Source of the DNA: Begonia masoniana | Taxonomy: Eukaryota > Streptophyta > Magnoliopsida > Cucurbitales > Begoniaceae | Reading direction: 5' to 3' | Assembly (NCBI GenBank): GCA_022432975.1 | Contig: CM039502.1 | Coordinates: 4,578,375-4,642,374, forward strand | DNA: 64,000 nt | Part shown: one piece after another, positions 22,513-38,204 of the stretch | Layout of the letters: every line of letters starts with the position of its first letter | How positions within the stretch are numbered: the stretch's first letter is position 1 | Notes under the pieces: generated by a model | What the model saw: the letters and a program-made list of their open reading frames with translations, nothing else | What the model was told of the DNA's origin: nothing | Databases searched by the model: none | Program-made: the position numbers and the translations under genes

Positions 22513-23722
22513 GCTGATTATTGCATTTATTTATTTAAAAAAAAAAAAAAAAAAAATCGCCACTTGCATTAGGCGTTTGTTTTATTTTTTGGCAATCTAT
22601 TGGGTATTGCTCATCCTCTGCTGAAAGTAATCATTCTGGATATTCTGATATTATGTGGAGCAACACCGTATTTGACTTGCAAAATTCTGGCTATTCTTAT
22701 GAAATATTGGAAGTCTATTTTTAATGAAGTTTGGAGCATCATTATTATATTGGGTTTATTTTCCAATTTCTTGAGATCTGAATTATTCTTCAAAGATTCA
22801 TAATACTGGTTTATGGCGGAAATTTGGAATAGCTACAAGCTTCTGGCAGGTGATCAGGTTAATATATTGAATGGTGTTCCTGCGGGTGTTCCAGCTCGAC
22901 AATGTTTCTAATTCTTCTGATTCTGATTCTGAATTTGATTCTGATTCTGCCTTGTCATCCTATTTTATCAAGTTTCTTGAAGGTGAGATGGAATTTTTGA
23001 CTGATCAGCAAATGATAATCGATGATAGAAAATGCAAAGATAGTTGTTATTCGATACTTGATGACTGTGTTAGAAAAATGTCTGCGAAGGAAGCTGCTGG
23101 TGATATTTTCGAGAGAAAGAAAGTTGTTAATGTGAAGGAACAAGTTAAGGCGACCAAAATTGTTGAAAAGTCAAGAGTTTTAATCGGTGTCACTGAGGGT
23201 GTCAGACGGTTCTTGCCCCATGGAAATAATTTTTTCAGCTTAACAACTTACGGATAAGTATGCAATTCTTCATGCCGACTTCTCATGGAATTAGTGTTAA
23301 CAAGACAATAGCGGCCTTACTGTTCAAAATTGGAAATTCAATATCTTTTGATTTTTTTTTGACCAAATTATGACACGTGAAGACGGCAAGAATACACGGT
23401 TAGCTCTCCTATTTCCCTCTCTTATATATGGAGATTCTGGTGCTTATATGGATATTATATATTCTTGATTTTGGCTATCTCCCTATGGTGATTATTTAGT
23501 GTTTATGGTGATTATTTGGTGATTATGCTGATGTTATAGTAGTTGTTATTCCCTTATATATATATTTGTCTTTTTATGGCAAAAAGGGGGAGTATTTTGG
23601 TAATTTTGGGGGAGTATTTTGATGATGTTTTGAAGCCATCAATCCAGGGGGAGAAAATTCAGGGGGAGTTATTGAAATTATTGATTATATTGATTTTGCC
23701 AAAAAATGCCAAAGGGGGAGAT
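22513..23722 (+). other. Long post-pol region of the SIRE-like element with a remnant third ORF
   Basis: SIRE-type elements usually carry extra sequence, sometimes an env-like ORF, between pol and the 3' LTR. Here an A-tract (~22536-22556) is followed by short open stretches. The best is 22871-23257 (128 codons), which has an SDSDSEFDSDS acidic run near its start and no clear membrane segment or known domain. It contains two of the 12-bp-spaced GGTGT dimers (22873 and 23186). Env identity is not shown by sequence. Confidence 0.6.
23586..23720 (+). repeat. Five GGGGGAG polypurine boxes before the 3' LTR
   Basis: GGGGGAG occurs at 23586, 23608, 23647, 23662 and 23714. The last, in AAAGGGGGAGAT, directly abuts the LTR and is the expected plus-strand primer (PPT). 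The others look like duplicated PPT-like boxes, a feature I associate with the SIRE lineage. Confidence 0.85.
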
Positions 23723-25080
23723 TGTTAATGCAACGACTTGCATGCGTTGGCATTCAATGTTTTTTGGCAATATATTTTTATTTAAGGAGATAATATGTTT
23801 TTCCAAAATCGATGATTTTATTCTTGGTAAGCAAGCAAAAGCCGATTCTGTTTATTGGATGGCGTCTGGTCAACATTAATGAAGATTCTATGGAAGAGAA
23901 AAATAAGGAAACAACATTATTTGGAAAGATATTGAATAAGGTATATGCACTTGTTTTTTGGAAAAGTTTTATTTGGAAAGCCGATTTGTTGTAGATTTGA
24001 CACGATTTGCTGGGCTCTGACTTCCTATGATTAATGGGATGCTTTCCTGAATTTTTGGGCGAAAATCTGGGCTGTTATGGAAACTTTCCTAAAGTGTCAC
24101 ATGAGGTGTCACATAACCGAATTTGTTAAGATTGTGTTTCCTTATTCCATGCGGCGGTAAATCCGATTTGGTAACTGAATGAATTAAAGATATGGAAGTT
24201 ACCAATATTATTTAAAGCCTTCGTTTTTCTGAAGAAGGCTGCTGAAGCCATTATTATTGAGAGCGAAAAGTTTTTTTTTTCTTCCGGGCGATTTTATTCT
24301 ATACCGACGTTTGCGTGTATTCTGCAATAGTTGATCCTTTCATTCACGCCTACTGTGAGTCGTCGGTGATTGTTCTTCAGCAGACGACGGAGTTTTGTTT
24401 TACGCGTGTGGAGGTTTTCTTCCTTTTTCCAAGCCGTCGGTTTTCTTTCACGCCCTACGTTTCTGCGTATGGGTCTGTGATTGTGTTGCACACTCGACCT
24501 AATCTGTGGATTTCATTGTTTTATTGAGTGTGCTGTGTGTTGCATCCGAAGACTTCGATCTGGTGTTCCAGGAGGTGTCACAGGAGGCAATATTCCTTGT
24601 TCTTCATTAAAGTTCTGTCTCGGGAGGAGACAGCATCCGAACTCGTGAGGAGTTCTGTTTCTTAGACAAGGGGAGCTTGTCGTTCGTGATCGTGGGCGAG
24701 GGGATCTTGCCATAACACGGGTTTCGGGAGGAACCAACAACGAGGGGATCTTGTTGTTATCTAGATCTCGGGAGAGGTCGTTCTAAAGTCGAGGGGATCT
24801 CGCAAAAACTGTTTCGTTGAGGAAGTTAACTAGAGGCGGCGACAAAGATAAGAGGGAGTCTTTATTTGTATAAGTCCGAGTTTTTCTTGTAACTTTGTTA
24901 ACTCAAGGAAAAGTTTTTATATCTGGGCGTGGCGCCGCAGACGTAGGCTGGTTGCCGAACTGCGTTACCAACCTCTTGTGTCATTTATTTCCGCACTTTT
25001 TATATCGTTCATCGTTACTTTAAAATCGGTGTCACACAAGGATCCTTGTGTGACATCACTGAACTGATCTTAAACTTTCA
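23723..25080 (+). repeat. 3' LTR of the SIRE-like element
   Basis: 1358 bp, near-identical to the 5' LTR. Differences are one at ~24898 (TTATTAAC to TTGTTAAC in context), one at ~24934 (GGCCCC to GGCGCC) and about seven within 24393-24432. It carries the same GGTGTCAC dimers (24093/24105 and 24562/24574) and the palindrome at 25030-25055. Confidence 0.95.
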
Positions 25081-25085
25081 ATAAT
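25081..25085. repeat. Target-site duplication, right (ATAAT)
   Basis: Exact match to 16119-16123, directly after the CA end of the 3' LTR. Confidence 0.95.
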
Positions 25086-26720
25086 GTTTGATCATTTCAT
25101 TACATACACTTTTCCATCGTCTCGAATAGGCTGTTCATACGTTTCCATCATTCATTGTTCATTATTATCACTACTTGTTAATGTAAGTGAAAGGAAGAGT
25201 TTGTTTATTTGTCACTAAGAGAGGGGGATGCTTCAAATCCTAAATAGAGGGAGAAATGTAATCTAAATATTATTAAGTTGATACCAATACAACGTTGTCA
25301 ATTGCCTACCTTAACCATCACAAAAGTAAAAAGATTATATTTGTTAATTATTGGTTCATCGTTTTGATTTTGTTTGATTTTAAAGTTTTTTGAATTAGAT
25401 TTGCATCGAAATTTCATGGTTATTTTATCATGTTCAAATTTTATATTAATCTATTTCAAATAGATTAGTTAAAGATTTAATAGGAGGATAAGAATAAATA
25501 AAATCTTGAGTGAAAAAATGAGTAAATTCAATGAGAGATTCGTGAAACTCTAGTAAAAGAGCGGATAACGATTCTTGTATTTGGAGGTGATGTTGTGCGC
25601 GATTGCAACATTGCGAGAAATTTGTATTCATTGATTATCGAATAAAACTTCGCTGCTGGAGTCTTGTGCCGTGGACGTAAACAGTTTGGTTCGAACCATG
25701 TAAATTCTTGTGTTCTTAATTTCTTCTCAACTCTTTTTTATTATTTCTCGCGGTTTGTGTGATTGTTTAATAAAATCACAACAATAACAAAAGTAGAAAA
25801 CGTGTGAAATTGTTACTTAGAAAATTAGGGCATGGCAAACAAAGCAAAACATGAATCTCAGCAGGCTGTAACTTTGTATCCTCTAATTTAATAACCCATT
25901 AATTAATTATATCCAACTGATCCCACTATTTTAACTCAAGTTGCAAGGCAATCTTTGAAAAAGACTCAACGACGTGACTTGGGATGGTGACAAAGATATC
26001 GAAATTGTTTATAAAAAAAGACATCATCATATGAGAACTTAAAATCGTAAGTTCTTTGTTTTTTATTTCGAAACTTTATTTTATGTTAAATATTATAGTT
26101 TAGTGTGACCCGAGATATATTTGTGTTGTGAAATTTGTGTTAAGGTGAAGATTATTAAAATTTGGCATAACTTAAATTCTATTTAGGCTGAGCTAGTTGG
26201 GTCGCATAGTGAATATCAATTTTAGGGTTTCTGTTATTATTATAAATATATGTTTGAGTCACAAAATTCATTATACCTTGACTTGAGTTAGTGAATTTTT
26301 CCTATACTCGTGATCTTTTTCTCGAAAGGGTTAACAAAAATCCCGGTGTCTCATGTTTTTGCACTATTCTTTTTCTTATCACGTTGGATTTTCAACACTA
26401 AATTATCAAAAAATTGAACATACTGGAATTCATTGATGAAGTTTGCATTACATGGTATTCCGGTTTGTGAATCTTCCTACCCTAAAAGCCTTCTTGTAAG
26501 ATTGAAATCTCCTTTTCACTCTTCATGATGGAAGTCTAAGAATAAGGGATTTACAAACTTATCTTTATGCATTTGTATCTCCTTCGTATCATCCTTTGTA
26601 TTCTTTATATCCTAAGCTCAATAACATAATTTGTATTTAACCACTTTTAGATAACTTTATATAATGATAATTAGAAGGTATGATGTATAATATAACCAGG
26701 CCATCTATATAATAATTATA
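25086..26720. other. Intergenic, AT-rich, nothing recognised
   Basis: This was contiguous with the ARM gene's 5' region before the retrotransposon inserted, so distal ARM promoter elements may be here. No gene or structured repeat was found. Confidence 0.4.
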
Positions 26721-26721
26721 A

Positions 26722-27175
26722 GGTAAAGTTCAATTTAAATATTAAATTGAGGCAATTTATTTGTGAGATCTTAAACTTTTAGTTTTTAACAAATTGAAAT
26801 TCCAACTTTTAGTTATTAACATTTTGGACATTATCGTCAATTTGTATTAAATATTTTTCATTTAATCAGATATTTTAACTTAACTTTTAACGCGATTTCA
26901 AACTTGGTCGATCTCTTGTCTGGTGATTCCGAATTTCGTCGAGAGATAGACAAAATTTGAAATCATATTAAAAGTTGTTGTAATAGTTAGAAATCATGTT
27001 AAAACATCTGATTAAATGGAAAAAGAGGAACGCATGCCACATAAATATAAATATATTGATGGTAAGGTTTAAATTGCTAATAAACGTGAAGGTTGGATTT
27101 ATTAAAAAAATAGTTTAAAATTTAATACGTAAATGAGCTCAAATGTTAGGTTTTTAAATTACACTTTACTCTAAA
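26722..27175. mobile_element. Foldback/MITE-like inverted repeat
   Basis: The left part (TAAAGTTCAATTTAAA..., with 'aacttttag' and 'attaac' words) is mirrored on the right as 'ttaaattacacttta' with matching inner words ('cttaacttttaacgcgatttcaaa' against 'tttgaaatcatattaaaagtt'). The arms are diverged and no clear target duplication was found. No coding capacity. Confidence 0.45.
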
Positions 27176-28510
27176 TAATATCGAAGATGTCGATGTAGCA
27201 GAGGTTGGTGAAGTCGATCTGACTTATAAACCTAAGTTTTTTTATTTTATTTTATTATTACTGAACATGATTTAGGTGGTATAAGTTATTTTGCAAGACT
27301 TTTATCTACTTTTTATGCCAAATTGTGTGTCGTATTCAAGGTTTTGTTCAAGAAAGGTGTGCAAAGAACAATGCCATAAAATCCGAATCAGTAATACTAT
27401 TATGTACCAAGAATAATACTATTGATAGAAACATTTTGTTTCCATTCGCTTTCACGAGAAGACAATCAAACGTGACATTTTTGCACCTTTTGGATCATTA
27501 GCTATCACCAAATCAGATATTAATTTGGAGGGCCAGATGAAAATTACAGCTTGGAACCGAGAGAGAGAGAGAGGGAGAGAGCTTGATTTTTTTGACAGTA
27601 TTAGGAAGGTGAGAGCACAGTGTGATATACACCTTTCACCCACCCATGTGCAGCCCTTTGGTTCGATAATGGCGGGTGTCTTCATCTATAAGCAGCCGCT
27701 TCTTAATTAGGAAGCTCCACCCTTACTTTATACCATTCTTTTCTGTACAAAGATGCTTTCTTTTTACACTTTCTAGAGAGAGAGAGAGAGAGAGAGACAG
27801 AATTGTAATTCAAAAACAATACCTAGTTTATTTTAAGTTATTAAGAGAAATTTAATGGTAAGTTATGATGTTATTAAGAACACTGATTAAGAGAAATGAC
27901 TTCTCTCCAAAATTTTCATTAAAAATGTAATAAACACTCAATCTGTACTTTAAAAACTGTTTATGAAAACAGGTCCTAAAGTTTAATTCTTAATAGACAC
28001 CAAGACAATATTCCATCTCTATTCAATTAATTACAGACTGATCAGCATTTCTCGTCTTTTTAACTTTAATGCACAATATAAACATGAAGGTATGCGTTTA
28101 GGCATGGTCCTGCGCCCTTAAAAACATTACTTTCGTAGGCCAGCTTGTTGGCCAAATCAATTTTATTACAAAAACACTTGTCCATTATCGTTTTCTGTCT
28201 CTCTTACCATTGAATCTTCACATGGTTTCAACCCCACCATGCCTGGGACCACAGATGTTTCTAAAACCATACATTCGAAACATATTAATCGATGTTTTTA
28301 ATCCAATTCGGATAGCTGCCATCGAACATGTTGTTTTGACTTGAATTTTACAGTTCTTGTGTTTTGTAAGAACTCAAGATATTGTCATTTGTAATGTTGT
28401 CGATCGTATCCATTTTGTTCTAGTGTTTTTATTATATTCGTAAGTTCAATTTTCATTTGCATATGTAAATGTACATAGTCAGGTGAACTAACGCATACAT
28501 AGTTCAAAGG
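27176..28510. other. Intergenic with GA microsatellites
   Basis: GA runs occur at ~27560-27585 (agagagagagagggagagag) and ~27774-27798. No gene is supported. Confidence 0.4.
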
Positions 28511-28513
28511 CTA

Positions 28514-28654
28514 TGGATTTGAAGCTCATTTTTGAGATTTTGAAGTGCCAAACAATCAATCATCTGTGTGGATTGTTTGTTGGGGGTGAATGCAATCATG
28601 AACACTTCAAATCCTTGAGTAGAATAAAAGGTGAGCTTCCAATTTCATATGAAG
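28514..28654. ncRNA. Possible structured hairpin with three nested stems
   Basis: Three stems pair in order on +: 'gatttgaagctca' with 'tgagcttccaattt'; 'ttttgaagtg' with 'cacttcaaat'; 'ccaaacaatc' with 'gattgtttgttgg'. Together they give a ~130-nt hairpin with bulges and a short terminal loop. It resembles a MIRNA precursor in layout, but no arm matches a miRNA I know, and chance inverted words in AT-rich DNA cannot be excluded. Confidence 0.25.
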
Positions 28655-30440
28655 TCTGCATCAGAAAACAAGGAAAGAAAGTAGGAAATAGGGAAATTTA
28701 TGGGGACAAGCACAGTAAGGAAATACCTTAGCTTTAAAGAAAAAGAAGGGACATGCCATAATATCTCTCATTTTCATCCCCTTATCTTAGTATTATACTA
28801 ATATGTATCCGTAAAATGGGGGGGATGTGTGTTGTTACTACTTGTTAGTTATATGTAAATGACTTTTCTCACTCGCATGTGACCTAATAATTATAGTGAG
28901 GGCTAATAGGAGTGAATGTAGAGTGGGCAAAATCGAACCGAAGCCGAGGGTAAAATCGACCCATGCAGTTTGGTCTGTGATAGAGTAAACCACAACATAA
29001 CCAACTCAAAAACCCGACCTAATCGTCCACTACCCAGCCGTTCATTACCTAATACTCAGTGGCCCTAACAACTCAACACAACCAAGTTCATATAATAAAA
29101 CAAGCGTACATATAACATAAAAACTGACATGTTGCTAAAAAGGATATGTCAAATTTTGTATCTGATATATCACAAAATAATGATTCTGAAAATTATAACA
29201 TACATGTGCGAATGACCTTGGCGACAGTTAGTTTTTCTACTTATGAAAATATCACTATCGGGAATAGGCTCGAAATCAGTAAACTTGTCAAAACGGGCCA
29301 AAATCCAAATCCTTTTCAAAACGCCAGAGTTAATGGATGGGTCCGGCAGCTCCTCTCCAACTACACTGCTTCATTTTCAAGTCAATTAGGTGATTTGGGG
29401 TTCAATATTTTTCTTTTTATTTGCAATGCATGGATATCCATTCTTATCATTCAAAAGCAGGTTCCGCAAACATCTAATAGGGTATTTCATAAAACATTCT
29501 ACTGTATAATATGTAACGCGGCAGAAATACAGTTGCCATTACTTTTTCAGTGAAAACCTTAACTTATATAAAAAAGATTTAGAACGTGCAAACAATAATG
29601 GCCCAATGGTCGTTCACAACATTAGTGTTACAAAACATATATACTGATACAAATGCACATTATCGTATTAGCAAGTAATATAGATGTAAAAAAGATTATT
29701 GTTCCAACATTGACTCATTTTACCAAGTACCAAAATTGTTTTTTACTCTAATTTTATCTGAATAACCTGTAATAATATTTTTAAAGTTATGCACTTTGAT
29801 ATTTAAGGTACTGATGTGAAGAATGCATGTTATAGGCCGTTAAACTCAAATGGACAAATTGGAAAATTGCTAATACCCATGCTAATAAATTAAGGTAAAT
29901 GATGATGCATGAGTTTGGCTTAATGATCTATGTCATAAGGTGTTAGGATAGTTTTTAATAATTCTGTGTTATGACATGTTAAAAATGGACATAATTGTTG
30001 TTTTGCTAGAATGATGATTGATATCCATGAACTCTATAAATCTGAATTTTGTCTCTTCATAGCATGTTAATTGATATGTTATGATATGAAAGGTGTGATA
30101 TTATTGTATTAGTACTATGCTGTGAAAGTTTGATGACGGTGTTAGACATTAGTGAATGGGATCGGAATGTGATACAAATATGATAAGTTAGATTGTGATT
30201 GAATATTGTGATTGGCATCCCATGCATCATGTTTTACAAAAATAAAAATTTAAATAGATTTTTTCATGCATGTGTTTTCATTAAGATAGACTGAAATGAT
30301 AGGCAACGAAATACATATAGGGTCATTGTGTGGCCGGGTTTAAGTTAAGTTGTCTCATATGAGGTGGACCAACTGGTGCTTACTTTTCTTCGGATTTTGA
30401 TTTAGTATAAACGACGATTTTGCATAAACGACGCTTGTTT
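28655..30440. other. Intergenic, AT-rich
   Basis: An open stretch 29146-29553 on + (135 codons) has no domain and atypical composition, so I do not support it as a gene. The start 'gagtgggcaaaatcgaaccg' near 28921 resembles a hAT-type terminal word, but no opposite end was found. Confidence 0.35.
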
Positions 30441-30443
30441 TAA

Positions 30444-30496
30444 TTTTTTTTTTTTTCAAAGAGAAAAATATGCAATTAACAGTTTTTTAAAAAAAA
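30444..30496. repeat. T-tract plus 40-bp segment, copy 1
   Basis: A T-run is followed by 'caaagagaaaaatatgcaat' and 20 further bases (30457-30496). The same 40 bases recur identically at 31300-31339 after a much longer T-run. Confidence 0.9.
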
Positions 30497-31255
30497 GTCA
30501 TTTAAAATTTGGACGTTAACAAAATTAATCATATCAACTTCTGCTTGTGATTTTTTACACGTTAAATAATCAATTCATAGCTAATTATTTGATCTTTCCT
30601 TTTCAATTTTCTTTTTTTCGTTAATGATAGAAAGTGATGAAGTGAATAGTTAATCTATGATTTTAAACTTCAATAATTGTAATTAATGTAAATTTTTAGT
30701 GTTAACTAATATAATTATTAACCGTAAAGTAATTCGACTAAATAGTTAAGTTACACTATTAGATTTCATTGTATAAATATTAATATTATCAACTATTATT
30801 TCTAAAATACAAGTATTTGAATTACAATTTCTACAAAATTTTATCGGGTAAATCAAAAACTTCCTCTCCAAAAAAAAGTCCCCAATGGAACATGATGCTA
30901 TCAATGACGGTCTTGGATGACCGGAGTTATGCGACGGGGGAACAAGGAACTAGAAGAGGGTGTCGAAGAAGACATAGATAGAGAGACATGTATAGCTCAT
31001 ACTACAATCTTAACAAAGTTCATAATAGTGAAATCCATTTGGTTTAAGCGCAAAGTTCAACAGTGTAACGAAATTCAAGGATAAATTAGAATATGAACTA
31101 AAAAACATCTTGATATTTCAAGGATTATTAAGTATTTGGATAATTGGATTGATTAGTCTCCACCAAAGTTATTCTAAACCATGGATTAAAATGACGCCAA
31201 CAAAAATAAAGTGTAATGAGATTACCAAACATGTCTTTTCTGGGCACAGTTGCTA

Positions 31256-31258
<3 letters not shown>
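30497..31258. other. Intergenic between the two 40-bp copies
   Basis: AT-rich DNA with no gene. It lies downstream of the NDB gene's 3' end. Confidence 0.4.
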
Positions 31259-31299
<41 letters not shown>

Positions 31300-31339
31300 C
31301 AAAGAGAAAAATATGCAATTAACAGTTTTTTAAAAAAAA
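31259..31339. repeat. 41-bp T-tract plus 40-bp segment, copy 2
   Basis: T-run 31259-31299, then the 40-bp segment shared with 30457-30496, then directly the GA tract. Confidence 0.9.
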
Positions 31340-31344
31340 AAAAA

Positions 31345-31757
<413 letters not shown>

Positions 31758-31810
31758 GATTTCAACAAAACTTCAAAAAATGAAGAATAATAGGAGCCTC
31801 ATCCTCCGCC

Positions 31811-36445
<4,635 letters not shown>

Positions 36446-36860
36446 TCTGATTTCAACCTCGATTCCTTTCTTGCTTCTCTCGTATTAGATCTAAAACCAA
36501 AACCCAGGAGAAACTTCTTCTCAAAAATATGTATGATTACAGAACAGAAGAGGAAAAATCAAAATACAAATACAATTCTCCGAGAGAGAGAGAGAGAGAG
36601 ACGTGTCTTTGCTTCTTGGTTGTGACTGCATCCACAAAAATGGGAATAAAAGAAGTTGAAGAAGAAGAAAACGAATCGATCGAGAGAGAGAGAGAGAGCT
36701 GACGTAACGCGCAAGAAACGGAACCACGTGTTTTTTAGGAGAAAAAGAAGGAAATGGGCAGCGTTGTCCGTACACGTGCGAGTTGGTTCGTCACCTCGTA
36801 TTATAGAGGGAACATTGTCGGAGTTGGCAAAGATAATAATTTCTCAAAAATATTAAATAA
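36446..36860 (-). promoter_or_regulatory. NDB 5' UTR and promoter region
   Basis: Contains CT microsatellites on the gene strand (36580-36600 and 36680-36698) and CACGTG/ACACGTG words at ~36724-36777. G-box motifs are commonly bound by bZIP or bHLH factors. The exact transcription start cannot be fixed. Confidence 0.4.
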
Positions 36861-36919
36861 AAATGGAACATATTAGAGATGAAATTTAGATAACAAATCT
36901 AGCAAGTTAAACAACTAAA

Positions 36920-37270
36920 GCCTAACAATTTTAACAATCCTAACGAGCCGATCCCACTGAGTCTGTCTAACAATTTTAACAATTTTAACGAGCCGATCCT
37001 ACTTAGTCTGTAAAAAAAATTCAATTCGAGTTAACTCGTGAATCAATACTTTTTGAATTTAGTTGATTATTTCTCTAAAAAAATAAGTATACAATCTAAA
37101 AAAGGTCACTGAAGGATTTGATTTCTTTTAAAATTGAATTCAGTTCACGTGAATTTGACAAATTCTATATAACAAGGAAGACCTTAAAAGAGCAAGCTAC
37201 ATGAAGTAGATGTGAAAATGGACAAAGACCTTAAAAGGGCAAGCTACATGAAGTAGATGTGAAAATGGAC
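36920..37270. repeat. Two short local tandem duplications (45 bp and 47 bp)
   Basis: 'aacgagccgatcc' recurs at a 45-base interval (36945 and 36990). 'accttaaaag.gcaagctac' with 'atgaagtagatgtgaaaatgg' recurs at a 47-base interval (37181 and 37228). They lie upstream of the NDB gene and are probably replication slippage products. Confidence 0.8.
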
Positions 37271-38204
37271 GAAATCCCAGTTCACTACCAATTCGCTATG
37301 CTTATAAATTCATTTGAGTAATTTTCATGTATTCTAAATGTCAAAAATCTCCATCTATCTCTAATAGTTGTCATCTTCTTCTCACTTTTAACGTTGTTAG
37401 CACCAATTTCTACAAAGTATAGATATTGACCAATTTAAAGGCAAGTTTTGCATGTATAATAATTTTTATAAGAAAAGAAAACCAAATACATCACACAAGT
37501 TTTCCAAAATAGGTAGGTCGCGAAATTTAATTAGTTTAATTGAATTAAATTGGTCTATGGCATTTGTAGTAAGAGGTTTAACCTAACCTTATTCTAGACT
37601 ATATGTCCTTATGTCAGTGCATGCGGCCGCCAGGACCAGCAACCACGACAACCTTTCTGGTCAATTATTTCAAACGACCATATAGTTTTTGGTTTGATCG
37701 GACGTGTTTTTGAGCTGAGTTATCGTGGAACGGTTTTCATAAGATCCCCAAATTGGTTCCCATTTCAATTATGAGTTTCAAAAATTATTTTAAGAATTTG
37801 ATAAAAATTCTGATGATGGTATGATGTCACGTATCATGATTGACAAGTTGAATTGATCGTAATATTTTGAGTGTTATATTACGTAAAATTGAATATAACA
37901 AGTCTAAATTTGATTTCTAACACATAATAATATGGCCATAGCAATTAGAGTCTCGACTTAGATGTGCATTGAGAGAGCCAAAAATATAATAATGTAGTAC
38001 AAAGCTAAGCAAAAAATGTAGCTTCGTAATGTGATTTATAGTAACGGTCACGGCAAACCAAAAACCATCTATTTGTGTATTGACAGACCCCCAAAAAAAA
38101 AAATTAACAAAAATAATTTAATTTAAAAAAAAAAAAACCATGAAAATATTGGAATTTTTAATTGGCTAAAAACAAATATGATGGGCCAGGCCCCCAGCAG
38201 TCGA
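37271..38204. other. Intergenic, nothing recognised
   Basis: AT-rich, with a poly-A stretch near 38125-38138. It probably includes the 3' UTR of the DUF4408/DUF761 gene at its right edge. Confidence 0.4.

Larger units (their letters stand above)
16124..25080 (+). mobile_element. SIRE-like Ty1/copia retrotransposon, essentially complete (8957 bp)
   Basis: Two almost identical LTRs (16124-17482 and 23723-25080) begin TG and end CA. They are flanked by perfect ATAAT duplications. Inside are a tRNA-iMet-type primer binding site, gag-pol in copia order, a long post-pol region and a polypurine tract. The long gag with two zinc knuckles, the large post-pol segment and repeated GGGGGAG boxes point to the SIRE/Maximus lineage. 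Only two single-base deletions (near 20398 and 21769) break the polyprotein. The LTRs differ at about ten positions, most of them in one 40-base patch, so insertion is probably recent. It lies head-to-head with the ARM gene. Confidence 0.95.

Noticed and set aside
29146..29553. 135-codon open frame on +
   Set aside because: No domain, AT-driven composition, and no promoter or splice context seen.
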